DNA of 64,000 nt from Paenibacillus graminis (lineage in GTDB: Bacteria > Bacillota > Bacilli > Paenibacillales > Paenibacillaceae), in contig NZ_CP009287.1 of NCBI RefSeq assembly GCF_000758705.1, forward strand, positions 5,394,001-5,458,000, given 5' to 3'. Shown here one piece after another: positions 8,496-17,301 of this stretch. The first letter of the stretch is position 1. Every line of letters begins with the position of its first letter. The translations under genes were made by a program, and so were the position numbers. The notes beneath the pieces are model-generated. The model was given only the letters and a program-made list of their open reading frames with translations. It ran no database searches and was not told the DNA's origin.

Positions 8496-9605
8496 CTAAT
8501 CGTTATTGCCGCGTGTGCGGTTGCGCAGAAACGTCGGGATGTCCAGCTGGTCCGATGGCGTCTGATTGCCAAAAGGACGCAGGTTGGCGCTCTTATCGGC
8601 TGCAGGCTCACTGCTCGCTGCCGGGCGGCGGTTAGGCGCAATCGGAGATGGCTTATGTTCAAAACCGGTGGCGATCACCGTTACTTTAATTTCATCCTTC
8701 ATGCTCTCCTCAATAATGGCCCCGAAGATCATGTTCACTTCAGGATCGGAAGCAGAAGTAACAATCTCAGCCGCTTCATTGACTTCATACAAAGAGAGGT
8801 TGGATCCGCCTGTGATGTTCATGATGACGCCGCGTGCGCCTTCGATAGACGTTTCCAGCAGAGGGCTCATAATCGCTTTGCGGGCTGCTTCCGAGGCGCG
8901 GTTTTCGCCAGTGGCAATCCCGATGCCCATCAAGGCTGAGCCGCGTTCTGTCATAATGGTCTTCACATCGGCAAAGTCAAGGTTAATCAGACCCGGAACA
9001 GCAATCAGGTCGGAAATACCCTGCACCGCTTGCCTGAGCACGTTGTCCGCTTCGCGGAAGGCTTCCAGCATTGGAGTTTTCTTGTCCACAATTTCAAGCA
9101 AACGGTCATTCGGGATGACAATAAGCGTATCTACCTTTTCCTTCAATGCCTCAATGCCGAGCTCCGCCTGATTCGAGCGCTTTCTTCCTTCAAAAGTAAA
9201 CGGACGCGTTACAACACCAACTGTCAGCGCTCCGCATTCTCTGGCGATTTCAGCAATCACAGGTGCGGCGCCTGTACCGGTACCCCCACCCATGCCTGCT
9301 GTTACAAATACCATATCCGCACCCTTTAGCGTATTGGAAATCAGATCGCGGGATTCTTCGGCCGCTTTCTTGCCCACCTCAGGATTGGCACCAGCGCCAA
9401 GCCCCCGGGTAAGCTTGTCCCCGATTTGCAGTTTATGCTCCGATTTGGCCATATGCAGCGCTTGGGCATCTGTATTAACTGTGATGAATTCAACACCCTG
9501 TACGCCGTTTTCAATCATCCGGTTGACAGCGTTGCTTCCTCCGCCGCCTACGCCGATGACTTTTATTTGCGCCAAGCTCTCCATTTCAAAATCAAATTCC
9601 AACAT
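8496..9605 (-). CDS. ftsZ: Cell-division GTPase FtsZ
   Basis: FtsZ polymerises into the Z-ring. The GTP-binding loop is [13 protein letters not shown], the tubulin signature is [17 protein letters not shown], and the T7 loop region [11 protein letters not shown] is intact. A short variable linker leads to the conserved C-terminal peptide [10 protein letters not shown], which binds FtsA and SepF. About 369 aa from ATG 9605, which has GGGGGAGA upstream; an in-frame extension to 9650 lacks a ribosome site. ftsA ends 63 bases upstream, and a strong terminator follows. Confidence 0.98.
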   Translation of the reverse strand: MLEFDFEMESLAQIKVIGVGGGGSNAVNRMIENGVQGVEFITVNTDAQALHMAKSEHKLQIGDKLTRGLGAGANPEVGKKAAEESRDLISNTLKGADMVFVTAGMGGGTGTGAAPVIAEIARECGALTVGVVTRPFTFEGRKRSNQAELGIEALKEKVDTLIVIPNDRLLEIVDKKTPMLEAFREADNVLRQAVQGISDLIAVPGLINLDFADVKTIMTERGSALMGIGIATGENRASEAARKAIMSPLLETSIEGARGVIMNITGGSNLSLYEVNEAAEIVTSASDPEVNMIFGAIIEESMKDEIKVTVIATGFEHKPSPIAPNRRPAASSEPAADKSANLRPFGNQTPSDQLDIPTFLRNRTRGNND

Positions 9606-9668
9606 ATTGTTCCATCTCCCCCTAGAATAGTGCTTGGATGGCCGGTCCAAGTATATCTGGACTTACAC

Positions 9669-10934
9669 TTATATGAACTCGCTGAACATATTCTTTAGAC
9701 GTTCCACCAAACCGGGCTTCTTCGCGGTATCCTGGCTTGGTACAGCGTTCTGCTTGTTTCGGTTGACCGTCTTTTTGTTGCCGCTTCCCCCGCCATTGCT
9801 GCGTCCCCGAAAGTTGCGGACAACATTATGCAGGATACCTACACCACCGGTGAAACCGGGGTCCCGGACACCGATATAATCAGGTACAGCAATGCGCACT
9901 GATGCTGCCAGCTCGGTTTGAGCTGCTTTCAGCACGCCTGGCATGGATACAGTCCCACCCGTTAGTATATAACCTCCGGGAAGCTCTGTGTAACCAAGCC
10001 GTTTTACTTCCTGGCGGATCAGATGAAAAATCTCCTGCACTCTCGGCTCGATAATCGCAGCCAAATCTTCCTGGTTGAACTCTTTTTCCACATTGCTGCC
10101 GATACGCAAAACCTTGAACACTACGTCAGAAGCAGCATCATCAATCCAGGCGCAGCCATATTTCAGCTTGACCTTTTCCGCCTGATCCGTAAGTGTCCGA
10201 AGTCCGTAGGCAATATCATTAGTTACAAATTCTCCGCCGATCGGAATCGTGGAGGTTGCACAAAGGGAACCTTCTTCATATACGGCTATCGTCGTTGAAC
10301 CTGCCCCGATATCCACCAGTACAGCACCCATTGATTTCTCATCTTTGGAAAGCGCCAATCCACCGGCTCCCAGAGACATCAGCACAAGATCTTTAACTTT
10401 CAGCCCTGATTTCTCTACACAGCGAAGCAGATTATGTATTGGCGTTTTGGCTCCGGTAATAATCGTCGCCTCCACTTCCAGACGAACACCGATCATTCCG
10501 CGCGGATCCTGGATACCTTCTAGACCGTCTACGATATATTGTTTGGCGACAACATCAATCACTTCGCGTTCAGGAGGCAGTGCGATAACTTCAGCCGCCT
10601 TGATTACCCGGTCAATGTCATCCTCGCTGATTTCACGGTCCTCATTCTGAACAGCCACAACACCATGACTGGACTGCAGGCCGATATGATTGCCGGATAT
10701 GCCGACATAGACCTCGGAAATTTGGATGCCAACCATTTGCTCCGCATGGTCTACAGCGCTCTTGATCGATTGTACGGTCTGGTCGATATCTACGATCGCA
10801 CCTTTGCGTATTCCTTCTGAATCAGCAGATCCAACGCCAATAATATTAAAGGTTCCATTGGTAACTTCCCCAATTATTGCCCGAACTTTGGATGTACCGA
10901 TGTCCAAACTAACAATGATGTCATTGTTGCTCAA
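9669..10934 (-). CDS. ftsA: Cell-division protein FtsA
   Basis: An actin-like ATPase that tethers FtsZ to the membrane. It opens with IIVSLDIGTSKVRAI (phosphate-1 motif), has VLVDIGAGSTTIAVYEEG (phosphate-2) and GYILTGGTVSMPGV (adenosine motif). It ends in GLVERLKNMFSEFI, the amphipathic membrane-targeting helix, after a Gly/Ser/Lys linker. 421 aa. The start is TTG 10934, with AGGAGG 11 bases upstream. The start codon lies inside the last codons of a small upstream ORF, which suggests translational coupling. Confidence 0.97.
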   Translation of the reverse strand: MSNNDIIVSLDIGTSKVRAIIGEVTNGTFNIIGVGSADSEGIRKGAIVDIDQTVQSIKSAVDHAEQMVGIQISEVYVGISGNHIGLQSSHGVVAVQNEDREISEDDIDRVIKAAEVIALPPEREVIDVVAKQYIVDGLEGIQDPRGMIGVRLEVEATIITGAKTPIHNLLRCVEKSGLKVKDLVLMSLGAGGLALSKDEKSMGAVLVDIGAGSTTIAVYEEGSLCATSTIPIGGEFVTNDIAYGLRTLTDQAEKVKLKYGCAWIDDAASDVVFKVLRIGSNVEKEFNQEDLAAIIEPRVQEIFHLIRQEVKRLGYTELPGGYILTGGTVSMPGVLKAAQTELAASVRIAVPDYIGVRDPGFTGGVGILHNVVRNFRGRSNGGGSGNKKTVNRNKQNAVPSQDTAKKPGLVERLKNMFSEFI

Positions 10935-11103
10935 GCCCTATGGCACCTCCTGATATGATCAAAATAAATGGTAAAGCCAGTAAAAAAGCTTGTTCCCGGT
11001 CAAGGGAAACTCCTCTGTACATATTCAACATACCTAATCCTTTCCCTCTTTTTTCTACAAATTTTTTGAATGGAATAATATAACAAGCATTCCGCATAAA
11101 CAT
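10921..11103 (-). CDS. Small putative membrane protein upstream of ftsA
   Basis: I do not recognise this 60-residue ORF. It has a strong ribosome site, AGGAGG with 5 bases before ATG 11103. A second start, ATG 11031, also has AAAGGA placed 6 bases before it. The N-terminal half is basic (KKFVEKRGKG); the C-terminal half has one hydrophobic stretch (FLLALPFILIISGGAIG, about residues 40-56). Its last 14 bases overlap the TTG start of ftsA in another frame. In B. subtilis this position holds ylxW-ylxX-sbp, which are unrelated in size. It may be a real small protein or a translated leader that sets ftsA expression. Confidence 0.5.
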   Translation of the reverse strand: MFMRNACYIIPFKKFVEKRGKGLGMLNMYRGVSLDREQAFLLALPFILIISGGAIGLEQQ

Positions 11104-11279
11104 AGTTGCCTCCTAAAATCTGTAAAACAAGAAGACTATGCAGTAAAAATAAGTTTAATCAAGAAACACCATCCATATTTACGGCTTCAGTTCAAAAAAT
11201 CCGCAGAAAAAAGAGGGATACAGCTTATTGCCCGTAAATCCGATTGTATCATTTTTCCCGCCTTAATAGTAGGGACTAT

Positions 11280-12044
11280 TTACTCTTGTGCGTCCTGTTT
11301 ATCCTCATTTGCTGCCTCTGCGTCCTGAAATGGGACATAGGAATCAGCTTCCAGCATTTTGATCAGTCCCGGCTCTTCAGTCTCGATAATCTGATTCAAA
11401 TATTCCACCTTATTCTTAAGCAGGGAAATCGCTGTGATCACCTCAAAATGCGACCGTGTATAAAGTTTGATCCGGTCCGGAAAGGACAGCGTCGGCGAGG
11501 GAACGATCTCGGAAATATCACTTGTCAGCTCATTCGGGATGCCGGCGAGCGCCTGGCACAGCTTGCTCTTGTAGGGATCTTCTTCCTTCCAGCCTGTCAG
11601 GATGGGCTTCTCTACCGCGATTCCGGTTTCATTCACAGGAACGGCGGCGCCGCTGGACAAAATGGCTTCAAGTACACCGGCCTGGTCCAATTCATAAGCG
11701 ACAGCAGGATATTCCTTAATGCTTATGGTGACTGTGCCTGGAAAACTTTTCACCACCGCAGCCTCCTGGATCGTTTTAAGCTTCTTGAGAGAATCCTCCA
11801 CAGAAGTTTTGGAGACGGCAAAAAACTGTCCCCCTACCGCCAGCCCGCTTTGTGTCAGAAGTTCGTTCCGGGAGGTGTATTTGTTGCCTTCAAATTGAAT
11901 CTCTGTAATGCGGCTGAGCGACGAACGGAAAAAAATCACGGCCAGCAGTGCGATGAACAGCAGCAGCAGAATGATCGTAACCTTCCGGCTCATTTTTTTG
12001 TTTGGCTTGTCCTCTTTAAGCAGAGGTAGACGGGTTTTAGGCAT
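11280..12044 (-). CDS. divIB: Cell-division protein DivIB/FtsQ
   Basis: A bitopic division protein that forms a complex with FtsL and DivIC outside the membrane and stabilises the septal synthase. A basic cytoplasmic tail is followed by one transmembrane segment (VTIILLLLFIALLAVIFF, about residues 22-40). Then comes the POTRA domain (ITEIQFEGNKYTSRNELL) and the FtsQ/DivIB domain (VKSFPGTVTISIKEYPAVA). The acidic tail ends in DAQE. 254 aa, ATG 12044. It follows murA, separated by a perfect 12-bp stem-loop. Confidence 0.93.
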   Translation of the reverse strand: MPKTRLPLLKEDKPNKKMSRKVTIILLLLFIALLAVIFFRSSLSRITEIQFEGNKYTSRNELLTQSGLAVGGQFFAVSKTSVEDSLKKLKTIQEAAVVKSFPGTVTISIKEYPAVAYELDQAGVLEAILSSGAAVPVNETGIAVEKPILTGWKEEDPYKSKLCQALAGIPNELTSDISEIVPSPTLSFPDRIKLYTRSHFEVITAISLLKNKVEYLNQIIETEEPGLIKMLEADSYVPFQDAEAANEDKQDAQE

Positions 12045-12065
12045 TCTCGTATCTCCGTAATAAGG

Positions 12066-12104
12066 CCCTGTCTCCTTCCTCGCAGCAAGCCGAAGGAGAC
12101 AGGG
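12066..12104 (-). other. Intercistronic hairpin between murA and divIB
   Basis: CCCTGTCTCCTT (12066-12077) pairs perfectly with AAGGAGACAGGG (12093-12104) around a 15-base loop. On the minus strand it is followed by CCTTATTACGG, so no proper U-run. It looks like an mRNA processing or stability element that could lower or separate downstream expression. Confidence 0.6.
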
Positions 12105-12108
12105 AGCT

Positions 12109-13392
12109 TTAATTGGCCAAATCTAACGGACCCGGCACAGGTACTTTGCGGCTGATGCGCGCTCCAAGCTTCTGGAAGAGTTTTTCAATGCCATCATAGC
12201 CGCGGTCAATATGGTGGGCCTGCTCAACCACCGTAGTTCCATGAGCTGCGAGTCCGGCGATCACCAGGGCGGCCCCGGCCCGCAGGTCAGTTGCTTCCAC
12301 CGTAGCTCCATATAACCTCTGCACTCCGCGGATGAAAGCCCGGTTCAGGTCAATGGAGATATCCGCTCCCATCCGGGCCATTTCTTCCACATGCTTGAAG
12401 CGACCTTCGAACACCGTCTCTTTAATGACGCTGAATCCGTCGGCCAGCGACAGCAGCACCATAACCTGGGACTGCAGGTCCGTAGGAAAGGAAGGATAGG
12501 GTGACGTTACAATTCTCTCAACCGCGCGCGGTCTTCCCATACAGCTGATATTAATTATATCATTGCAAACTGTAATTTGAACACCAGCCCGTCTGAGCAC
12601 ATGAATAAGCGACGTTAAATGACCGGCATTGGTATGGGTCAACGTCACATTGCCCCGGGTCGCGGCCGCAGCAATCATCACGGTACCGGCTACAATCCGG
12701 TCCGGAATCACCTCATAGCTGCAGGGATAGAGCTTTTTCACACCTTGAATGGTAATCGTATCGGTACCCGCACCAATGATCTGAGCTCCCATCTGGTTCA
12801 GAAAATTCTGCAGATCCTGGATTTCCGGTTCCCTGGCCGCACCCGATATCGTGGTGGTCCCTTCGGCCATGGCAGCGGCCATCATAATATTTTCTGTCGC
12901 TCCGACACTCGGATAATCCAGATGAACTTCGCTTCCCGTCAGCTTGGCTGCCCTGCAGGAAATCCGACCATTAGACTCCTCAATCTCCGCACCAAGCTGT
13001 TTGAGCCCCTGCAGGTGAAGATCGATCTTGCGTTCGCCAATCGCACAGCCTCCAGGCTGATAAATCGTCACCTCGCCGAATCTGGATAGCAACGGTCCCA
13101 TCAGAAAAATGGAGGATCTCATCTGCCGCATCAGATCCTCTGGAACATGAGATGTGCCTAAGGGCGAAGTATCAATCGTTACTGTCTCTTCTTCATGGGC
13201 ACACCTGCACCCCAGCCGTTCCAGAATGTTCAGCATCGTTTCGATGTCCAGCAGCTTCGGCACATTGTGCAGTGAGTGAACTCCTTCGGCCAGCAGGCTA
13301 GCCGCCAGAATCGGCAGTGCCGCATTTTTTGCTCCATGGATACGTATGGTGCCTGACAGGGGATTTCCACCCTCAATCACCAATTTGTCCAA
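12109..13392 (-). CDS. murA: UDP-N-acetylglucosamine 1-carboxyvinyltransferase MurA
   Basis: MurA transfers enolpyruvate from PEP to UDP-GlcNAc, the first committed step of peptidoglycan synthesis. The substrate-loop cysteine is in QPGGCAIGERKIDLHL, the fosfomycin target. Other marks are GAKNAALPILAA at the N-terminus and TDLQSQVMVLLSLADG. About 427 aa. The start is TTG 13392 because GGAGGTG lies 5 bases upstream. Low-GC Gram-positives usually have two MurA paralogues. Here one occupies the slot that murB fills in the B. subtilis cluster. Confidence 0.96.
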   Translation of the reverse strand: MDKLVIEGGNPLSGTIRIHGAKNAALPILAASLLAEGVHSLHNVPKLLDIETMLNILERLGCRCAHEEETVTIDTSPLGTSHVPEDLMRQMRSSIFLMGPLLSRFGEVTIYQPGGCAIGERKIDLHLQGLKQLGAEIEESNGRISCRAAKLTGSEVHLDYPSVGATENIMMAAAMAEGTTTISGAAREPEIQDLQNFLNQMGAQIIGAGTDTITIQGVKKLYPCSYEVIPDRIVAGTVMIAAAATRGNVTLTHTNAGHLTSLIHVLRRAGVQITVCNDIINISCMGRPRAVERIVTSPYPSFPTDLQSQVMVLLSLADGFSVIKETVFEGRFKHVEEMARMGADISIDLNRAFIRGVQRLYGATVEATDLRAGAALVIAGLAAHGTTVVEQAHHIDRGYDGIEKLFQKLGARISRKVPVPGPLDLAN

Positions 13393-13611
13393 TGTATCAC
13401 CTCCGAGATTACCGCTCACCCACCACTGGGCACTTCCCGAACAAGAATCAATGAACGGTCAGGTAAGCTCCCTGTCCTGCATTCATGGACTAAGAAGTGC
13501 TCTGGGTGATTGTCACGATTATAGGATTATCCTATGTTCGTGGCCCCGGGTGTGTGACAGAGAAGCGCAGGGGTCAGGAAACACCTTCCAGCCGGAGGAT
13601 CAAGACGTTCC

Positions 13612-14727
13612 TTACTGCTTCCGTTTTGCCGCCAGTCTACGCAGCTCGCTCACAACAAGGGCAGCGGAATCCCTTTTGCCCAGACGCCGGGAAGCTTCCG
13701 ACATCTGTCTGCGCACAGACTCTGCACCGATAATCTTCTGGACGGCTTCCATCAGGGACTGGCCGTTCAAATCCTTCTCAAGCAGCACAACTGCCGCGCC
13801 TTCACGTTCCAATTGCCTTGCATTCGCTTCCTGGTGGTTATTTGTCACGTTAGGGGACGGGATGAGAACGGAGGGGATGCCAAGTGCTGTAATTTCAGCA
13901 AGAAAAGAAGCGCCCGCCCGGTTCACGATAAGTGAGGTGCAAGCCAGCACCTCAGGCATATTGTGGACGTAAGGAAGAAGATGCAGCCAGCTCGGCTCAC
14001 TGCCCAGCTTCTCACGCAGCGCTTTGCGGGTTTCTTCGAAATAAGCTTCACCGGTCACATATACATAGTGGACACCATTACCCTTACCCACAAAGGGGGC
14101 CATCTCAATCATCGCCTGATTAATCGCCCGGGCTCCGCCGCTACCGCCTACCATAAGCACAACTGTGCTGCCCTCGGGAATACCGAGCGATGCAAAGCCG
14201 CGCTGGGGGCTTGCAGCAGTGACCGTAGTCGCCCGGGGATTGCCGGTGTAAATGACATGTTTGCCTCCGGGAAAAGCCGATTCTGTTCCTTCAAAGCTGA
14301 CAGCAACCGTATCGGCGTAACGGCTTAGAAAACGGTTTGTCAGCCCCGGAATTGCGTTCTGTTCATGAATCAGCGTAGGAATGCCAAGCTTGGAGGCCGC
14401 ATAAACGACCGGTCCGCACACATAACCGCCTGTGCCTATCACGACATCCGGCTTGAATTCCCGGAGCATTTTTTTGGAGGCTTTGACCCCTTTCAGGAAA
14501 CGCAGCACCGTCTTCACATTGTCCATGGAAAGCTTGCGGCGGAAGCCGGTAATATCTATCGATTGAAACGGGAGATTCTCATTTGGAACCAGCTTGCTCT
14601 CCAGACCCCGCTTTCCGCCAATATACAGGAAGGCCGGATCTTTTTCTTCTGCTTGAAGCTGCCTGGCAACGGCGACAGCGGGATAGATATGTCCCCCTGT
14701 GCCGCCGCCGCTTAATACGATACGCAT
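13612..14727 (-). CDS. murG: MurG lipid II synthase
   Basis: MurG adds GlcNAc to lipid I on the inner face of the membrane, making lipid II. It has the N-terminal glycine-rich loop VLSGGGTGGHIYPAV, the second loop MVGGSGGARAIN, and the donor-site segment VNRAGASFLAEI. About 371 aa. ATG 14727 has GAGGTG 6 bases upstream; a GTG at 14736 is the ribosome site itself. The spoVE stop codon lies within that site, so the two genes are coupled. About 220 gene-free bases separate it from murA; I see no further gene there. Confidence 0.97.
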   Translation of the reverse strand: MRIVLSGGGTGGHIYPAVAVARQLQAEEKDPAFLYIGGKRGLESKLVPNENLPFQSIDITGFRRKLSMDNVKTVLRFLKGVKASKKMLREFKPDVVIGTGGYVCGPVVYAASKLGIPTLIHEQNAIPGLTNRFLSRYADTVAVSFEGTESAFPGGKHVIYTGNPRATTVTAASPQRGFASLGIPEGSTVVLMVGGSGGARAINQAMIEMAPFVGKGNGVHYVYVTGEAYFEETRKALREKLGSEPSWLHLLPYVHNMPEVLACTSLIVNRAGASFLAEITALGIPSVLIPSPNVTNNHQEANARQLEREGAAVVLLEKDLNGQSLMEAVQKIIGAESVRRQMSEASRRLGKRDSAALVVSELRRLAAKRKQ

Positions 14728-14732
14728 GTCTT

Positions 14733-15830
14733 TCACCTCGCATAACGGGATAGGTTGAGTAAAATGCCGAGTGCCGTGAGCATCAATGTCAGCGATGAGC
14801 CGCCATAGCTGATCAGCGGAAGCGTGATGCCGGTAACCGGCATGAGGCCGATGACGACGCCGATGTTGATGACGACCTGAACAGCCACCATACAGACGAT
14901 GCCAACCGCCAAATAGCTCCCGAAACGGTCCGGAAGGCTCATCGCCACCTTCATGCCCCGCCAGATCAGGATCAGAAACAGGAGCAGCACGATCAGGCCT
15001 CCGATGAACCCAAGCTCCTCAGCCAATATGGAAAAAATAAAATCGGTCTGCGGCTCCGGCACATAGCTGTACTTTTGCCGGCTCATGCCAAGCCCCAGTC
15101 CGCCAAGTCCCCCCGGGCCAATCGCATAAAGCGACTGGATAATCTGGTAGCCGGCGCCCAGCGGATCGGACCAGGGGTCCAGAAACGCCGTAATCCGCTG
15201 CAGGCGGTAAGGTGCAGCAGCAACCAGCGCCGCAAAACCAGCCACACCCAGAGCGCCTAGGGACAGCAGGTGCTTCATCCGTGCGCCGGCTGTAAAAACC
15301 ATCATCAGGGCGGCTCCAAACATGACGGTGCCTGTCCCCAGGTCCGGCTGCAGCATGATCAGCGCAAAGGCCGAGCCGATCAGCGCCAGCGGAGGCAGCA
15401 GCCCCCGGGTGAAGGTCGAGATATCATAATCCTCCTTGCCCAGCCAGTTGGCCAGATACAGAATCATCCCCATCTTCATGAATTCGGAGGGCTGAATCCC
15501 GAAGGAACTGATGCCGAGCCAGCTGCGGGCTCCGCCGCGCACAACGCCGATGCCGGGAATCAGCACCATGATGAGCAGAATGAAGCAGACAATCAGCGCC
15601 GGTCTGGCAAACTTCTTCAGCACCAGATAATCGGTGTTCGCGGTGACGAACATTGCGCCAAGCCCCAGCGCCGCGAACAATAGCTGTCTTTTGACAAAAT
15701 AAAACGAATCGCCATAATTGCGGAAGCCCAATACGGACCCTGCGCTGTAGACCATCACCATGCCGATGGCCAGCAGGGACAAAATAACCATCAGTATCCA
15801 GATATCGGGCGCATGACGGGATTTGTTCAT
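14733..15830 (-). CDS. spoVE: SEDS glycosyltransferase SpoVE/FtsW
   Basis: A shape-elongation-division-sporulation (SEDS) peptidoglycan polymerase with about ten membrane segments. Family marks are MVMVYSAGS, the PSEFMKMGMILYLANW loop, MLQPDLGTG, and PEPQTDFIFSILAEELGF followed by GITLPLISYGGSS. The place between murD and murG corresponds to spoVE of B. subtilis, which works with SpoVD in spore cortex synthesis. FtsW cannot be excluded from sequence alone. ATG 15830 has AGAGGTG 8 bases upstream. Confidence 0.93.
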   Translation of the reverse strand: MNKSRHAPDIWILMVILSLLAIGMVMVYSAGSVLGFRNYGDSFYFVKRQLLFAALGLGAMFVTANTDYLVLKKFARPALIVCFILLIMVLIPGIGVVRGGARSWLGISSFGIQPSEFMKMGMILYLANWLGKEDYDISTFTRGLLPPLALIGSAFALIMLQPDLGTGTVMFGAALMMVFTAGARMKHLLSLGALGVAGFAALVAAAPYRLQRITAFLDPWSDPLGAGYQIIQSLYAIGPGGLGGLGLGMSRQKYSYVPEPQTDFIFSILAEELGFIGGLIVLLLFLILIWRGMKVAMSLPDRFGSYLAVGIVCMVAVQVVINIGVVIGLMPVTGITLPLISYGGSSLTLMLTALGILLNLSRYAR

Positions 15831-15879
15831 CAGGAGCACACCTCTTGCCTCGGTAGTAGGGGCTTATCCACCCCCCTAC

Positions 15880-17298
15880 TTAAAGGTTATGCACCGCCTC
15901 TTTAAAAATACGCCCGCGCTCCTCATAGGATGTAAACATATCCCAACTGGCGCATGCAGGAGACAGGAGCACGATATCTCCCGCTTCCGCCAGAGCGGAA
16001 GCCTCCCGCACGGCTTCTTGCAGCACGGCGGCGGCGCTCTCCCCATTATCGACGGAGATAATGCGCTTTACTCCTGCCATGCCCGCTACGGCTGCCAGCT
16101 TGTCCTTGGTCTGCCCCAGCGCCACAAGGGCTTTGATACCGCCGAGGACAGGCAGCAGCTCCATATAGTCGGAACCGCGGTCCAGCCCGCCGGCAATCAG
16201 AACCACCGGCTTCCGGAAGGAAGCCAGCGCCATGGAGGTCGCTTTGGAGTTAGTCGCTTTGGAGTTGTTGTAATACGCAGCTCCCGCTTTATCCGCCACA
16301 TACTCCAACCTGTGCTCCACGCCTCTGAAATTTGCCAGCACTTCCGCCAGCCCGGCAGGGTCTGCACCTGCAGCGATGGCTATCCCGCAAGCAGCCAGCG
16401 CATTCTCCACATTGAAACGGCCCGGCAGGCCGATCGAATCAACAGCGGCAATTTCCGTCTCACTCTCGGAATAATCCCGGTAGACAATCATCCGCTTAAG
16501 CCCATCATCGGTATCCGGAACAAAGGCAGGACGGACAAAGACCCCCTGAACCAGTTCCTCAGTCATGGAGAACGGGAGAATTGCCGCCTTGATATAAGGA
16601 ACCAGCTCCCGGCAGACAGGATCATCCCAGTTCAGCACCGCAGTATCGCTTGGCTCCTGATTGGCAAACAGCTTGGCCTTGGAGGCGATGTAATCCTCCA
16701 TTCCCCCATGATAATCCAGATGGGTCTCTGCCACATTCAGCAGACAGCCCACCTTAGGACGGAAAGCTTTCGTGCCTTTGAGCTGAAAGCTGCTAAGCTC
16801 GACAACCATCCAGTTGTCTGCGTGAGCCTCCTGTGCGGCCTGGCAGAGGGGTGTGCCGATGTTCCCGGCCACGATAGGGCTCATTCCCGCAGCGTCCAGC
16901 ATACGGCCCACCCAGGTGGTTGTCGTCGTCTTGCCGTTCGAACCGGTAATGCCAATCATTGGCGCTGCGCACAGGTGGTAGGCTACCTCCACCTCGGTCA
17001 CTACCTCGATGCCCAGTTCCAGCGCTTTTTGAACAGGAGGCACGGAATAGGGAATCCCCGGGTTCTTAACCACAAGGCTCACGCCCGGATGAATCAATCC
17101 CTCCGGATGACCGCCGCATATAACAGAAATTCCCAAAGACTCCAGTTCGGAAGCTTCGGGACTTTGATCTCTTTCTTTTTTGTCGTTAACCGTTACGGCC
17201 GCGCCGCGCTCATGCAGCACCTTGGCCACCTGGACGCCGCTTTTGGCCAGGCCCAGGACGACCACTTCTTTACCGCGGTATTGATCTGGATGCTCCAT
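15880..17298 (-). CDS. murD: UDP-MurNAc-L-alanine--D-glutamate ligase MurD
   Basis: MurD adds D-glutamate to UDP-MurNAc-L-Ala in the cytoplasm, using ATP. An N-terminal Rossmann-like domain (VVVLGLAKSGVQVAKVL) is followed by the ATP loop IGITGSNGKTTTTTWVG. Later come NVAETHLDYHGGMEDY and the C-terminal ligase domain (RGVEHRLEYV, NNSKATNSKATSMAL). 472 aa. ATG 17298 follows the mraY stop by 3 bases, with AAGGGG as ribosome site. Confidence 0.97.
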   Translation of the reverse strand: MEHPDQYRGKEVVVLGLAKSGVQVAKVLHERGAAVTVNDKKERDQSPEASELESLGISVICGGHPEGLIHPGVSLVVKNPGIPYSVPPVQKALELGIEVVTEVEVAYHLCAAPMIGITGSNGKTTTTTWVGRMLDAAGMSPIVAGNIGTPLCQAAQEAHADNWMVVELSSFQLKGTKAFRPKVGCLLNVAETHLDYHGGMEDYIASKAKLFANQEPSDTAVLNWDDPVCRELVPYIKAAILPFSMTEELVQGVFVRPAFVPDTDDGLKRMIVYRDYSESETEIAAVDSIGLPGRFNVENALAACGIAIAAGADPAGLAEVLANFRGVEHRLEYVADKAGAAYYNNSKATNSKATSMALASFRKPVVLIAGGLDRGSDYMELLPVLGGIKALVALGQTKDKLAAVAGMAGVKRIISVDNGESAAAVLQEAVREASALAEAGDIVLLSPACASWDMFTSYEERGRIFKEAVHNL

Positions 17299-17301
17299 TC
17301 A

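Noticed and set aside
16900..17298. Plus-strand ORF of about 500 codons opposite murD
   Set aside because: Long antisense frames here come from the codon bias of murD on the minus strand; the murD motifs are unambiguous.
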